Of a DNA stretch of 64,000 bases, positions 9,189-17,428 are shown piece by piece (within the stretch, counting starts at the first letter, position 1; each line of letters opens with the position of its first letter). Source of the DNA: Oscillospiraceae bacterium (GTDB taxonomy: Bacteria > Bacillota > Clostridia > Oscillospirales > Oscillospiraceae); NCBI GenBank assembly GCA_017501355.1, contig JAFVXA010000058.1, forward strand, positions 48,084 through 112,083. Reading direction: 5' to 3'. The notes below the pieces were generated by a model. The model saw nothing but the letters and a program-made list of their open reading frames with translations. It was not told where the DNA came from and did no database searches. Both the position numbers and the translations under genes were made by a program.

Positions 9189-10121
9189 ATGAATCAATGG
9201 ATAACGGTGCTGCAGATCATTGCGCCGATTTTCGTGGCGGTGGGGCTGGGTGTACTGGCAAAGAGAAGGAATTTGATTCGTGCCGAGCAGATGCAGGGGC
9301 TGCAGCAGTATGTAATGAAATTCGGTTTGCCCTGTGTGCTGTTCAACTCCTGTTATGGTGCGAGCATCAGCGGAGAGTCTCTTGCCACCATGGTGATGAC
9401 GGCGGGGCTGGTGTTTGGCGGATGCGCGTGGGCGTTCAGCGCAGGAAAGAAGCGCTTCCCCTATCATAACTTCCCCATGATGTTCTCCTCACAGGAGACG
9501 GGTATGCTGGGCATTCCGCTGTATATCACCCTGTTCGGCGTGGAGCATGCCTATCGCATCGGCGTGATGGATGTGGCGCAGTCGGTGCTGGTGGCGATCC
9601 CCTGCATTGCCATTCTTGCGGCAGACACGGGAAAGAACCCCAGCGTGGGGGAGATCGCGGAGAAAGTAGTGCAGTCTCCGCTGCTCATTATGAGTGTGAT
9701 CGGATTGACATTGAACCTCTCCGGTGCGGCGGTGTGGCTGAACGCTGTGGGTGTGGGAGGTATTATCACGGAAGTGACGGGATTCATCTCCCAGCCGGTC
9801 AGCGCTGCGATGCTGTTCAGCGTGGGCTACAACTTCTCCCTGCAAAAGGGAAGCCGCAGCACCATTTTCCGCATTGCGGCGATCCACTTTACCCTGTTTG
9901 TGGTATTCTGCGGCATCATGCAGAGCGTGCTGCTCCTGCTTGGCAATGTGGAGGCGGAGACCCGCTGGGCGGTGCTGCTGTACTGCCTGCTGCCCTGCAG
10001 CTATCTCAGTCCCAGCCTTGGCAGAAATGAAGAGGAATACACCATTGCCTCCGGCGTTTGCTCGGTTCTGACGGTGATTTCCCTTGCTGCATTCTGTGCG
10101 ATGGCGACAGTTGTGGCGTAG
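9189..10121 (+). CDS. AEC-family (auxin efflux carrier-like) transporter
   Basis: 310 residues, start at 9189 chosen because GAGGAG lies about 11 bases upstream and the first membrane segment (residues 6-24, IIAPIFVAVGLGVLAK) starts here; an in-frame upstream extension overlaps the pepT terminator. Around ten hydrophobic segments and the family-typical polar break GLPCVLFNSC at about 49-58. Members export or import small organic anions such as malate; the substrate cannot be told from the sequence. No partner gene. Confidence 0.8.
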   Translation: MNQWITVLQIIAPIFVAVGLGVLAKRRNLIRAEQMQGLQQYVMKFGLPCVLFNSCYGASISGESLATMVMTAGLVFGGCAWAFSAGKKRFPYHNFPMMFSSQETGMLGIPLYITLFGVEHAYRIGVMDVAQSVLVAIPCIAILAADTGKNPSVGEIAEKVVQSPLLIMSVIGLTLNLSGAAVWLNAVGVGGIITEVTGFISQPVSAAMLFSVGYNFSLQKGSRSTIFRIAAIHFTLFVVFCGIMQSVLLLLGNVEAETRWAVLLYCLLPCSYLSPSLGRNEEEYTIASGVCSVLTVISLAAFCAMATVVA

Positions 10122-10331
10122 AGAAACGTGTGCAGCAGGACTGAAAACGTTACCGATTTTTCGAGCGCAAAAGGTTCAAAAAAGTCAATTGGGCAGTGTG
10201 ATGTTATTTGACGAATAAAACTGTGCAAAAGGCTGAAAAGTGTGAAATCTTCTTTACACAATCATCATATTAATGTTAAAATATGCACAACTACGGCAGG
10301 AAAACTGCCCATATTTTAAGGAGGATTTTCC
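10122..10331 (+). promoter_or_regulatory. mglB control region: promoter, cre-like site, direct repeats
   Basis: Promoter TTTACA (10253-10258), 18-base spacer, TAAAAT (10277-10282). A site at 10142-10155 (TGAAAACGTTACCG) resembles a catabolite-responsive or LacI-family operator with two mismatches to the cre consensus. Two 15-base direct repeats, GCAAAAGGYTSAAAA, at 10167-10181 and 10225-10239 flank the intervening AT-rich stretch. Confidence 0.5.
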
Positions 10332-11456
10332 ATGAAAAAGCTTTTTGCTCTGATGCTGACCCTGATCATGGCTCTGTCTCTCGTCGCTTGCGGCGGTGGC
10401 GAAGCTGCTGATGACGGTGCTGCTGATGATGGCGCTGCAGACGGCGCTAAGGTCGTTGTCTTCTGGTATGACGAGTCCGACGTGTATCTGAGCTCCGTTC
10501 GCGATGCTCTGAACAAGGAGTTCGCTTCTCTCGGCATCACCCCCGACAACCAGTTCGCTGCTAACAACCAGACCACCCAGCTCGACCAGATCAACACCGC
10601 TATCGCAGGCGGCGCTGACATTCTGGTTGTGAACCAGGTCACCTCCGGTGCATCCGACACCGCTGAAGATATCATCGCTGCTGCCGGTGACATCCCCGTG
10701 ATCTTCTTCAACCGCGCAATCGGCACTGACGGTTCCGACATCACCGTGCTGAACGCTAACTCCACCATCGCATTCATCGGTACCGATGCTCCCGCTGCAG
10801 GTCACATGCAGGGCAAGATGATCGGTGACTATGTGGTTGCTAACTATGACGCAATCGACCTCAACGGCGACGGCTCCATCTCCTACGCTATGATGAAGGG
10901 TGATGAGGCTAACGTGGAGGCTATCTACCGCACCCAGTTCGGCGTGGAAGATGCTAACGCAGTTCTGACCGCTGCAGGCAAGCCTGCTCTGGTTTACTTC
11001 GACGCTGCCAACACCGATTGCTATCAGGTCGACCAGGCTGGCGCATGGTCCGCTGCAGCTGCTAAGGAGTACATGGACACCAACTTCGTCTCCTACAACG
11101 AGGCAAGCGGCAACATGATCGAGCTGGTTATCTGCAACAACGACGGTATGGCTGAAGGCGTTGTCGCTTCTCTGCAGGAGAAGGGCTACAACGTGGAAGG
11201 TGGTCACACTGTTCCCGTCTTCGGCGTTGACGCTACCGACAATGCGAAGGCTCTGATCGCTGAGGGTGCTATGACCGGTACCATCAAGCAGGATGCACAG
11301 GGTATGGCTGCCGCTGTCAGCCAGACTGTTAAGGCAGTTGTTGACGGCGCTGCTCCCGTTGATGCTCTCGCAGGTCTGAACGACGCTCGCTTCTCCCTCA
11401 ACGCTGACTGCGCTACCATGCTGTACGTCGCTTACGCTCCTTACACCGGCGAATAA
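10332..11456 (+). CDS. mglB: Galactose/glucose-binding lipoprotein MglB
   Basis: 374-residue periplasmic-binding-protein family member, lipid-anchored outside the membrane. Signal peptide with lipobox LVAC (Cys at residue 21), then an acidic Ala/Asp spacer of repeated ADDGA units, then the sugar-binding fold. The loop DLNGDGSI near residue 175 matches the EF-hand-like Ca2+ loop of MglB, which supports galactose/glucose specificity. Codons are strongly biased (mostly GCT, GAC, AAC, ATC), unlike adjacent genes, as expected for a very abundant protein. AGGAGG sits eight bases before the start. First gene of mglBAC. Confidence 0.92.
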   Translation: MKKLFALMLTLIMALSLVACGGGEAADDGAADDGAADGAKVVVFWYDESDVYLSSVRDALNKEFASLGITPDNQFAANNQTTQLDQINTAIAGGADILVVNQVTSGASDTAEDIIAAAGDIPVIFFNRAIGTDGSDITVLNANSTIAFIGTDAPAAGHMQGKMIGDYVVANYDAIDLNGDGSISYAMMKGDEANVEAIYRTQFGVEDANAVLTAAGKPALVYFDAANTDCYQVDQAGAWSAAAAKEYMDTNFVSYNEASGNMIELVICNNDGMAEGVVASLQEKGYNVEGGHTVPVFGVDATDNAKALIAEGAMTGTIKQDAQGMAAAVSQTVKAVVDGAAPVDALAGLNDARFSLNADCATMLYVAYAPYTGE

Positions 11457-11492
11457 GCCGCTTTTGAGCTGACAGCTACAACATAACTTTCA

Positions 11493-11527
11493 GGCAGCTG
11501 CCGCCCAAGGCGGCGGCTGCCTCTTTC
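11493..11527 (+). terminator. Hairpin 1 between mglB and mglA (attenuator-like)
   Basis: 13-bp GC-rich stem (11493-11505 / 11509-11521, one G-U) with TCTTTC tail, 36 bases after the mglB stop. Probably terminates most mglB transcripts. Confidence 0.75.
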
Positions 11528-11561
11528 AAATTCCTGCACGATATGCACGGTAGGGAATGAA

Positions 11562-11603
11562 AAAAACCGCTACCTGCAAAACGGCAGACAGCGGTTTTTA
11601 TTG
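11562..11603 (+). terminator. Hairpin 2 between mglB and mglA
   Basis: Outer stem AAAAACCGCT with AGCGGTTTTT and an inner CTGC/GCAG helix, followed by a T-rich tail. Second intrinsic terminator in tandem. Confidence 0.75.
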
Positions 11604-11661
11604 TTCACTATCCTGCTTATGCAGCATATCGTCTACTACCAAGCAAGGGAGGAAAGCTTAT

Positions 11662-13161
11662 ATGGAGCAGAATGTTCTGCTGAAAATGGAAGGCATTACT
11701 AAAACATTCCCCGGCGTAAAAGCGCTGGACGGCGTGAGCCTCGAAGTGCAGCGCGGTACGGTCCATGCCCTTATGGGTGAAAACGGCGCCGGCAAATCCA
11801 CGCTGATGAAATGCCTTTTTGGTATGTACGTCAAGGATGGCGGTCATATCTATCTGGAAGGCAAGGAGATCAACTTCAAAAACAGTAAGGAAGCGCTGGA
11901 CAACGGCGTTGCCATGGTGCATCAGGAGCTGAATCAGGCGCTCAAGCGCAGTGTCATGGACAACATCTGGCTGGGACGTTACCCCACCATCGGCGGTATC
12001 GCAGTCAACGAAAAGAAGATGTACAACGATACCATGGCTGTCTTTGAGGAACTGGGCATCAAGGTGGATCCCCACCGCATCATGAGCACCATGCCCGTTT
12101 CTCAGCGCCAGATGGTGGAGATCGCCAAGGCGGTTTCCTACAATTCCAAGGTCATCGTCTTTGACGAGCCCACATCTTCCCTCACGGAGGAGGAAGTGGA
12201 GCACCTCTTCGAGATCATCAATATGCTCCGCGATCGGGGCGTGGGTATCATCTACATCTCCCACAAGATGGCGGAGATCAAGCGGATTTCCGACTACATC
12301 ACCGTCATGCGAGACGGTCAGTGGGTCGCCACCGAGCGGGCAGAGGATCTGGAGATGAACGACATCATCCGCCTGATGGTGGGTCGTGAGCTGACCAACC
12401 AGTTCCCCCCCAAGACCAACACCCCCGGTGAGGTCTATCTGCAGGTGGAAGGTATTACCGGTATGTACAATCAGCTCAGGGATGTCACCTTCGATGCCCG
12501 CCGCGGCGAGATCGTGGGTCTGGCAGGTCTGGACGCTTCCGGTCGTACCGAGAGCCTCGAAAGCATCTTCGGTATCCGCACCCGCAAGGAGGGTAAGATC
12601 ACCCTCGGTGGTAAGCCCTGCCTCAACCGCCATGCCCGCGAGTCCATCAAGAATGGCTTTGCACTGCTGACGGAGGAGCGCCGCGCCACCGGTATTTTCG
12701 GCGTGCTGGATATCAAGGAAAACACCGTCATTTCCAGCCTGAAGCGTCATAAGCGGTTCGGTATTTATCTGAGCGAGAAATCTCAGCGGGAGGATACGCA
12801 GCGTTATATTGATGCCATGCGCACCAAGACCCCCTCGCAGGAGACCAAGATCCGCAGCCTTTCCGGCGGTAACCAGCAGAAGGTCATCATCGGTCGCTGG
12901 CTGCTGACCGATCCCGAGGTTCTGCTGTTGGATGAGCCTACCCGCGGTATCGACGTGGGTGCTAAGTACGAGATCTATCAGCTGATTCTGGATCTTGCCA
13001 ACAAGGGCAAGACCGTGCTGATGGTTTCTTCCGAAATGCCCGAGCTGCTCGGTGTCTGCGACCGCATCGTGGTCATGTCCGGCGGTCGTGTTGCCGGTGA
13101 AGTGGATGCCGCCACCACCACGCAGGAAGAGATCATGACTCTGGCTGCGAAGTATGTATAA
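11662..13161 (+). CDS. mglA: Galactose/glucose ABC transporter ATPase MglA
   Basis: 499 residues; start at 11662 after GGGAGGAAAG, not at an in-frame ATG 105 bases earlier that lies inside hairpin 2. Two nucleotide-binding domains: N-terminal Walker [10 protein letters not shown], signature-like [12 protein letters not shown], Walker [13 protein letters not shown]-terminal degenerate Walker A ([11 protein letters not shown]), LSGGNQQK and [13 protein letters not shown]. Typical CUT2 sugar-import ATPase length. It powers MglC on the cytoplasmic face; 18 bases separate it from mglC. Confidence 0.95.
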   Translation: MEQNVLLKMEGITKTFPGVKALDGVSLEVQRGTVHALMGENGAGKSTLMKCLFGMYVKDGGHIYLEGKEINFKNSKEALDNGVAMVHQELNQALKRSVMDNIWLGRYPTIGGIAVNEKKMYNDTMAVFEELGIKVDPHRIMSTMPVSQRQMVEIAKAVSYNSKVIVFDEPTSSLTEEEVEHLFEIINMLRDRGVGIIYISHKMAEIKRISDYITVMRDGQWVATERAEDLEMNDIIRLMVGRELTNQFPPKTNTPGEVYLQVEGITGMYNQLRDVTFDARRGEIVGLAGLDASGRTESLESIFGIRTRKEGKITLGGKPCLNRHARESIKNGFALLTEERRATGIFGVLDIKENTVISSLKRHKRFGIYLSEKSQREDTQRYIDAMRTKTPSQETKIRSLSGGNQQKVIIGRWLLTDPEVLLLDEPTRGIDVGAKYEIYQLILDLANKGKTVLMVSSEMPELLGVCDRIVVMSGGRVAGEVDAATTTQEEIMTLAAKYV

Positions 13162-13179
13162 GACGAGGAGGTAGAAACA

Positions 13180-14262
13180 ATGACTAATCCTGTTGCAAAT
13201 CTGCAGCGCACCGCTGCGGAGTATAAGAAGATGGATCAGAAGGATCAGAAGCGTTTCTGGTCTGATATGATTCTGAACAATGCACTCTACATTCTGATGG
13301 CGATCTTCGTCATCTACACCGCCATCAAGGAGCCCAGCTTCCGCACCCTGGGTTCTCTCGCCAACCTGCTGACCCAGGTGGCTGCTTATCTGCCTCTGGC
13401 ACTGGGCATCGCCGGCTGTATCGTTCTGACCGGTACCGACCTGTCCGCAGGTCGTGTGGTCGGTCTGACCGCTGCTGTTGCAGGCGTGTTCATGCAGAAG
13501 TCTGACTTCGCCAACAAGATGTTCACCAGCATCCCCGAGGTTTCCGGTGGTTGGATCGCAGCAACCCTGCTGATCGTGGTTCTCATCGGTGCTGCCATCG
13601 GTCTTGTCAACGGCTTCTTCGTGGCAAAGTTCAGCCTGCACCCCTTCATTGTGACCCTGTCTACCCAGTTGATCACCTATGGTATCATCCTGTGGTTCTT
13701 TGCCCTCAACGGCAACAACGGTCAGCCCATTTCCGGTCTGAGCCGTGAGTACAAGGACTTCGTCGGCGGCGCTATGTTCCGTCTCGGCGGCGTGGCAGTG
13801 CCCCGCTATGTGCTGTACGCCGCGCTCCTCACCGCGCTGATGTGGTTCATCTGGAACAAGACCACCTTCGGCAAGAATATGTTTGCAGTCGGTTCCAACG
13901 CAGAAGCTGCCAAGGTCTCCGGCGTGAACGTGTTCATGACTACCATGCTGGTGCACACCCTTGCCGGTGCCATGTACGGCTATGCAGGCTTCATCGAGGG
14001 CGTGCGTGCAGGTTCCGTTGCAGCAAGCACCGGTCTGAACGCAGAGTGCGACGCGATCGCAGCCTGCGTCATCGGTGGCGTGTCCTTCGTCGGTGGTACC
14101 GGTAAGATCAGCGGCATCATCCTGGGCGTGTTTGTCCTGCGTATCATCTTCGTCGCACTGACCATGCTGGGCGTGGACTCCTCCTCTCTGTACATCATCA
14201 AGGGTGCCATCATCCTCTGCGCCTGCGCTCTGGATATGCGCAAGTATCTGGTTAAGAAGTAA
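13180..14262 (+). CDS. mglC: Galactose/glucose ABC transporter permease MglC
   Basis: 360-residue BPD_transp_2 permease of CUT2 importers. After a polar 40-residue N-terminus come about nine hydrophobic segments, with the family core GCIVLTGTDLSAGRVVGLTA and the late GGVSFVGGTGKISG loop. AGGAGG nine bases upstream. The stop TAA shares its last A with the ATG of the next gene, so the small downstream protein should be made by the same terminating ribosomes. Confidence 0.95.
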   Translation: MTNPVANLQRTAAEYKKMDQKDQKRFWSDMILNNALYILMAIFVIYTAIKEPSFRTLGSLANLLTQVAAYLPLALGIAGCIVLTGTDLSAGRVVGLTAAVAGVFMQKSDFANKMFTSIPEVSGGWIAATLLIVVLIGAAIGLVNGFFVAKFSLHPFIVTLSTQLITYGIILWFFALNGNNGQPISGLSREYKDFVGGAMFRLGGVAVPRYVLYAALLTALMWFIWNKTTFGKNMFAVGSNAEAAKVSGVNVFMTTMLVHTLAGAMYGYAGFIEGVRAGSVAASTGLNAECDAIAACVIGGVSFVGGTGKISGIILGVFVLRIIFVALTMLGVDSSSLYIIKGAIILCACALDMRKYLVKK

Positions 14263-14636
14263 TGGACGAGCAGAGCAAAGCCCCCGAGCAAGAGCAGACC
14301 CCGAAGTTCCGCGGCTTGTATCGCCATGTGAACATTTCTGTGAAGGCGCTGGATCGGATCATCATTGCGTGTATCGCGGTGATCGTGCTGATCGTGGTGC
14401 TGGAGATGCGCAACCCCGGCTTTACCATTGTCTTTGATTCCAAGGGCGGCACGGATGTGCCCGCTCAGAATCAGATGTACGGACAGCTGCTGGAACAGCC
14501 GGAGCCGCCCACCCGGGAAGGATATGTGTTCGACGGCTGGTATGAAGATCCTGCCTGCGATATCCTGTGGGATGTAGAGGAAGATATCATTGAAACGGAT
14601 ATGACCCTCTACGCCGGATGGCAAAAAATTGAATGA
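14262..14636 (+). CDS. Small membrane protein with one InlB-type repeat, coupled to mglC
   Basis: 124 residues: a polar cytoplasmic N-terminus (1-30), one membrane segment at about 32-48 (IIIACIAVIVLIVVLEM) and an extracellular domain that is essentially one InlB B-repeat/Listeria-Bacteroides repeat (TIVFDSKGGTDV..PTREGYVFDGWYEDPACDILWD..DMTLYAGW). Start is fixed by the TAATG overlap with mglC. This repeat is usually found in multi-copy surface proteins, so a single membrane-tethered copy tied to a sugar importer is unusual. A role as accessory or sensor subunit at the outer face of the Mgl complex is inference only. Ends the operon before a terminator. Confidence 0.8.
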   Translation: MDEQSKAPEQEQTPKFRGLYRHVNISVKALDRIIIACIAVIVLIVVLEMRNPGFTIVFDSKGGTDVPAQNQMYGQLLEQPEPPTREGYVFDGWYEDPACDILWDVEEDIIETDMTLYAGWQKIE

Positions 14637-14637
14637 A

Positions 14638-14673
14638 AAAATGTCCCCGATGCAGTTGCATCGGGGACATTTC
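14638..14673. terminator. Bidirectional terminator, mgl operon / aldo-keto reductase
   Basis: Perfect stem of about 17 bp around loop GT (arms ending in AAAA and TTT), shared by convergent transcripts. Confidence 0.92.
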
Positions 14674-14693
14674 GTTGTGTCGAAGCTCTTGGT

Positions 14694-15617
14694 TTATGCG
14701 TTGTTCAGCTGCTGCAGCTCTTCCTCCGTCAGCGTCAGCTCTGCGCCGCGGAGATTGCTCACAAAGTGCTCCACGCGGGAGGAGCCGAAGAGAGGAATGA
14801 TGCGGGGGAAGCCGGGGCAGCGGTGGAGATTGACCATCCATGCAACGGCAAGGGCGCTGGCACTGACCCCCTTTTCCTTTGCCATGGTCTGCAGCACAGC
14901 CAGTCGTTCTCCCGTCACCAGCTCGGCAGGGAGGCGCGCGGCATTTTCATAGCCGCCCTTTGCAAGGCAGGAGTAGGCGACCATGGGAATGTTTTTCGAT
15001 TCGAGATAGCGCAGACGCTCCCGGTTAGCGTACTCGTTGAAGATGTACTGGGGGGCTTTGTCCCCTCTTGCCTGCAGGTAGGTGAACCACTGCTGCATGA
15101 CGGTGTAGGGCGTTTTTGCCACGGCATTGGCTTCCGCAAAGCGCCAGGTGTCATAGTTGCTGCCGCCGAGATGCCGCACCTTGCCCTTTTCCACCAGACG
15201 GTGGAAGGCATCCATGGTCTCTTCCAGGGGCGTGGTGGGGTCGTCGGTGTGGGCATAGTACAGGTCGATATAGTCGGTCTGCAGCTTGCGCAGGCTCTCG
15301 TCGATCCAGTATTCGATCTGCTCCTTTTTCAGTCCCTGTCCCTTGCCGTGGCGGTCAAAGCCCACCTTGGTGGCGAGCACCACCCGATCACGGCACTTGC
15401 GGCTGGCGAAATATTCGCCGAGGAGAGTTTCGCTCTCGTCACCCGTGCCCTGCCAGTGGGCATAGTTGTTGGAGGTGTCCACAAAATTGCCACCCATGTC
15501 CAGATAGGCGTCCAGCACGGCGAATGCCTTTTCCTTGTCGGTGGTGGTGCCGAAATCCATAGCACCCAATGCCACGGAGGACACTTCCAGACCGTTGGGG
15601 AGAATCAGTTTTTTCAT
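14694..15617 (-). CDS. Aldo/keto reductase
   Basis: 307 residues; start at 15617 preceded by AAAGGA. NAD(P)H-dependent carbonyl reductase fold. The catalytic tetrad is present: Asp47 and Tyr52 (FVDTSNNYAHW), Lys84 (LATKVG) and His123 (YYAHTDD). C-terminal cofactor segment IIPLFGSSRVEH. It follows malL by 22 bases on the same strand and is therefore co-transcribed; its substrate may be a sugar-derived aldehyde, but the family is too broad to say. Confidence 0.9.
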   Translation of the reverse strand: MKKLILPNGLEVSSVALGAMDFGTTTDKEKAFAVLDAYLDMGGNFVDTSNNYAHWQGTGDESETLLGEYFASRKCRDRVVLATKVGFDRHGKGQGLKKEQIEYWIDESLRKLQTDYIDLYYAHTDDPTTPLEETMDAFHRLVEKGKVRHLGGSNYDTWRFAEANAVAKTPYTVMQQWFTYLQARGDKAPQYIFNEYANRERLRYLESKNIPMVAYSCLAKGGYENAARLPAELVTGERLAVLQTMAKEKGVSASALAVAWMVNLHRCPGFPRIIPLFGSSRVEHFVSNLRGAELTLTEEELQQLNNA

Positions 15618-15639
15618 TACAGCATTTCCTTTCTGATGA

Positions 15640-17292
15640 TTATTTCTTCCAGTGATAGACGCGGCACTCATAAGGCTGCAGGAGCTTGCCCTGCGTTTTA
15701 TAGTTGGTGAGGATCAGCTCCGCGTTCTTCAAATCGAAGCCTGCGGGCACGCGCATGGCAACGGGATCGTTGCTGTAAGAGCAGATGACGAGGAGCTTTT
15801 CGCCCTTCATGGCACGGCTGTAAATATAGAGTTTGGAGTCAGAGGCGAAGTGCTCCTTATACACGCCGTGGCGCACCACGGGGAGGGATTTGCGCAGGCG
15901 AATGGCTTCGCGGTAGAAGTTCAAAATGGAATCGGGGTCGTTTTCCTGCGCTGCCACGTTGATGCGAGTGTAGTTCTCATTCACATAGAACCAGGGCTTT
16001 TCCGCCGTGGTAAAGCCCGCGTTGGGACTGTCATCCCACTGCACGAGGGTGCGTGCCGAGTCGCGGGAGGAGCGCCACATCTTCTGCAGACGTACGGCGG
16101 GAGACTTCTTCAGATTGCTGTGGGCGTAAGTGTAGCGGGTCTGGACATCCTCGTACATATCGGGGTCGTGGGGACGCCAGTTCAGCATACCGATCTCCTG
16201 CCCCTGATAGAGGAAGGGAGTGCCCTGCTGGAAGAGATAGCTCGCGGCAAGGGTCTTGCCGCTCTGCGCCCAAAACTGCTCGCTGCCGTAGCGGGAGATG
16301 ATGCGGGGATGGTCATGGTTTTCAAGATAGAGCATATTCCACGCCCTGCCCGCAAGTTTGTACTGCCAGTCGGAAAACGCCTTTTTCATGCGGGTGAGGG
16401 AGAACTTGGTGGGCATATAGTCGGTGAAGAGACAGTCGGCACACTGGCACTGGAACTGGATCATCATGTCGATCTGTCCCGTCTTTTCGTCAATATATTT
16501 CAATGCCTGTTTGGGCCAGACGAGGGGCGCTTCCGCAAGGGTGAAGCAGTCATAATGGTCGAACACGTCCCGCTTGAACTCCGATAGATATTCGTGGATA
16601 TGGGGGCCGTGATTATAGTTGGGCATACCCTTGTAGATGGGGAAGAGATGGTCGTCGGGGAGACCCTCTTTTTTGGAGATGTAGGTGATGACATCCTCGC
16701 GGAAGCCGTCTACGCCCATGTCAAGCCAGAAGCGGAGAATCTTCTTCACTTCCTCGCGGACGAGGGGATTGTCCATGTTGAGGTCGGGCTGCTTCACCGC
16801 AAAGAGGTGGAGATAATACTGCCCGCGCTCCTCATCCCATGTCCATGCCTTACCCTCAAAGTTGGAATCCCAGTTGTTAGGCAGCTTGCCGTCAGGCTTG
16901 GCATCCCGCCAGATATAATAGTCGGTATAGGGCTCGATGCGCTTACGGCTCTTTTGGAACCACTCGTGTTCGTCGCTGGTGTGGTTTACCACCAGATCCA
17001 TGATGAGCTTCATGCCCCGCTCATGGACACCCTCGAGGACCTTGCGGAAGGCTTCCATGCCGCCGAACTCCGCCGCGATGTCCATATAGTCTGCAATGTC
17101 ATAGCCGCAGTCCGCACCGGGAGAGGGATAGATGGGGGAGAACCAGATGCCGTCGCAGCCGAGACTCTTGATATAGTCCAGCTTCTCCAGCACGCCCCAG
17201 AGATCGCCCATGCCGTCGCCGTTTCCGTCCTTGAAGCTGCGGGGCCAGATCTGATAGAATACCATGTCCTTATACCAGCGGTTTCTTGCCAT
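15640..17292 (-). CDS. malL: GH13 alpha-glucosidase (oligo-1,6-glucosidase type)
   Basis: 550 residues, cytoplasmic (no signal peptide), GH13 subfamily 31-like. Start at 17292 set by GGAGGG nine bases upstream. Conserved regions: I, DLVVNHTSDEH; II, DGFREDVI with the nucleophile Asp at about 198; III, TLAEAPL with acid/base Glu at about 253; IV, LENHDHPRI. N-terminal WYKDMVFYQIWPRSFKDGNGDG is characteristic of this group. It would release glucose from isomalto- or malto-oligosaccharides or sucrose-like sugars after uptake. First gene of a two-gene minus operon, divergent from the GH36 gene. Confidence 0.9.
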   Translation of the reverse strand: MARNRWYKDMVFYQIWPRSFKDGNGDGMGDLWGVLEKLDYIKSLGCDGIWFSPIYPSPGADCGYDIADYMDIAAEFGGMEAFRKVLEGVHERGMKLIMDLVVNHTSDEHEWFQKSRKRIEPYTDYYIWRDAKPDGKLPNNWDSNFEGKAWTWDEERGQYYLHLFAVKQPDLNMDNPLVREEVKKILRFWLDMGVDGFREDVITYISKKEGLPDDHLFPIYKGMPNYNHGPHIHEYLSEFKRDVFDHYDCFTLAEAPLVWPKQALKYIDEKTGQIDMMIQFQCQCADCLFTDYMPTKFSLTRMKKAFSDWQYKLAGRAWNMLYLENHDHPRIISRYGSEQFWAQSGKTLAASYLFQQGTPFLYQGQEIGMLNWRPHDPDMYEDVQTRYTYAHSNLKKSPAVRLQKMWRSSRDSARTLVQWDDSPNAGFTTAEKPWFYVNENYTRINVAAQENDPDSILNFYREAIRLRKSLPVVRHGVYKEHFASDSKLYIYSRAMKGEKLLVICSYSNDPVAMRVPAGFDLKNAELILTNYKTQGKLLQPYECRVYHWKK

Positions 17293-17428
17293 ACTGTGAT
17301 CCCTCCGTTGCACGTTTTTTTCATTATACCATAGTGCAGTCCCGCCGTCACCTGATATCGTTGACAGTTTTGTGGGGCAAGTATAAAATAATAGGCGAAA
17401 ATGAGAAAAAAGCAGGAGGAACGGGGCA

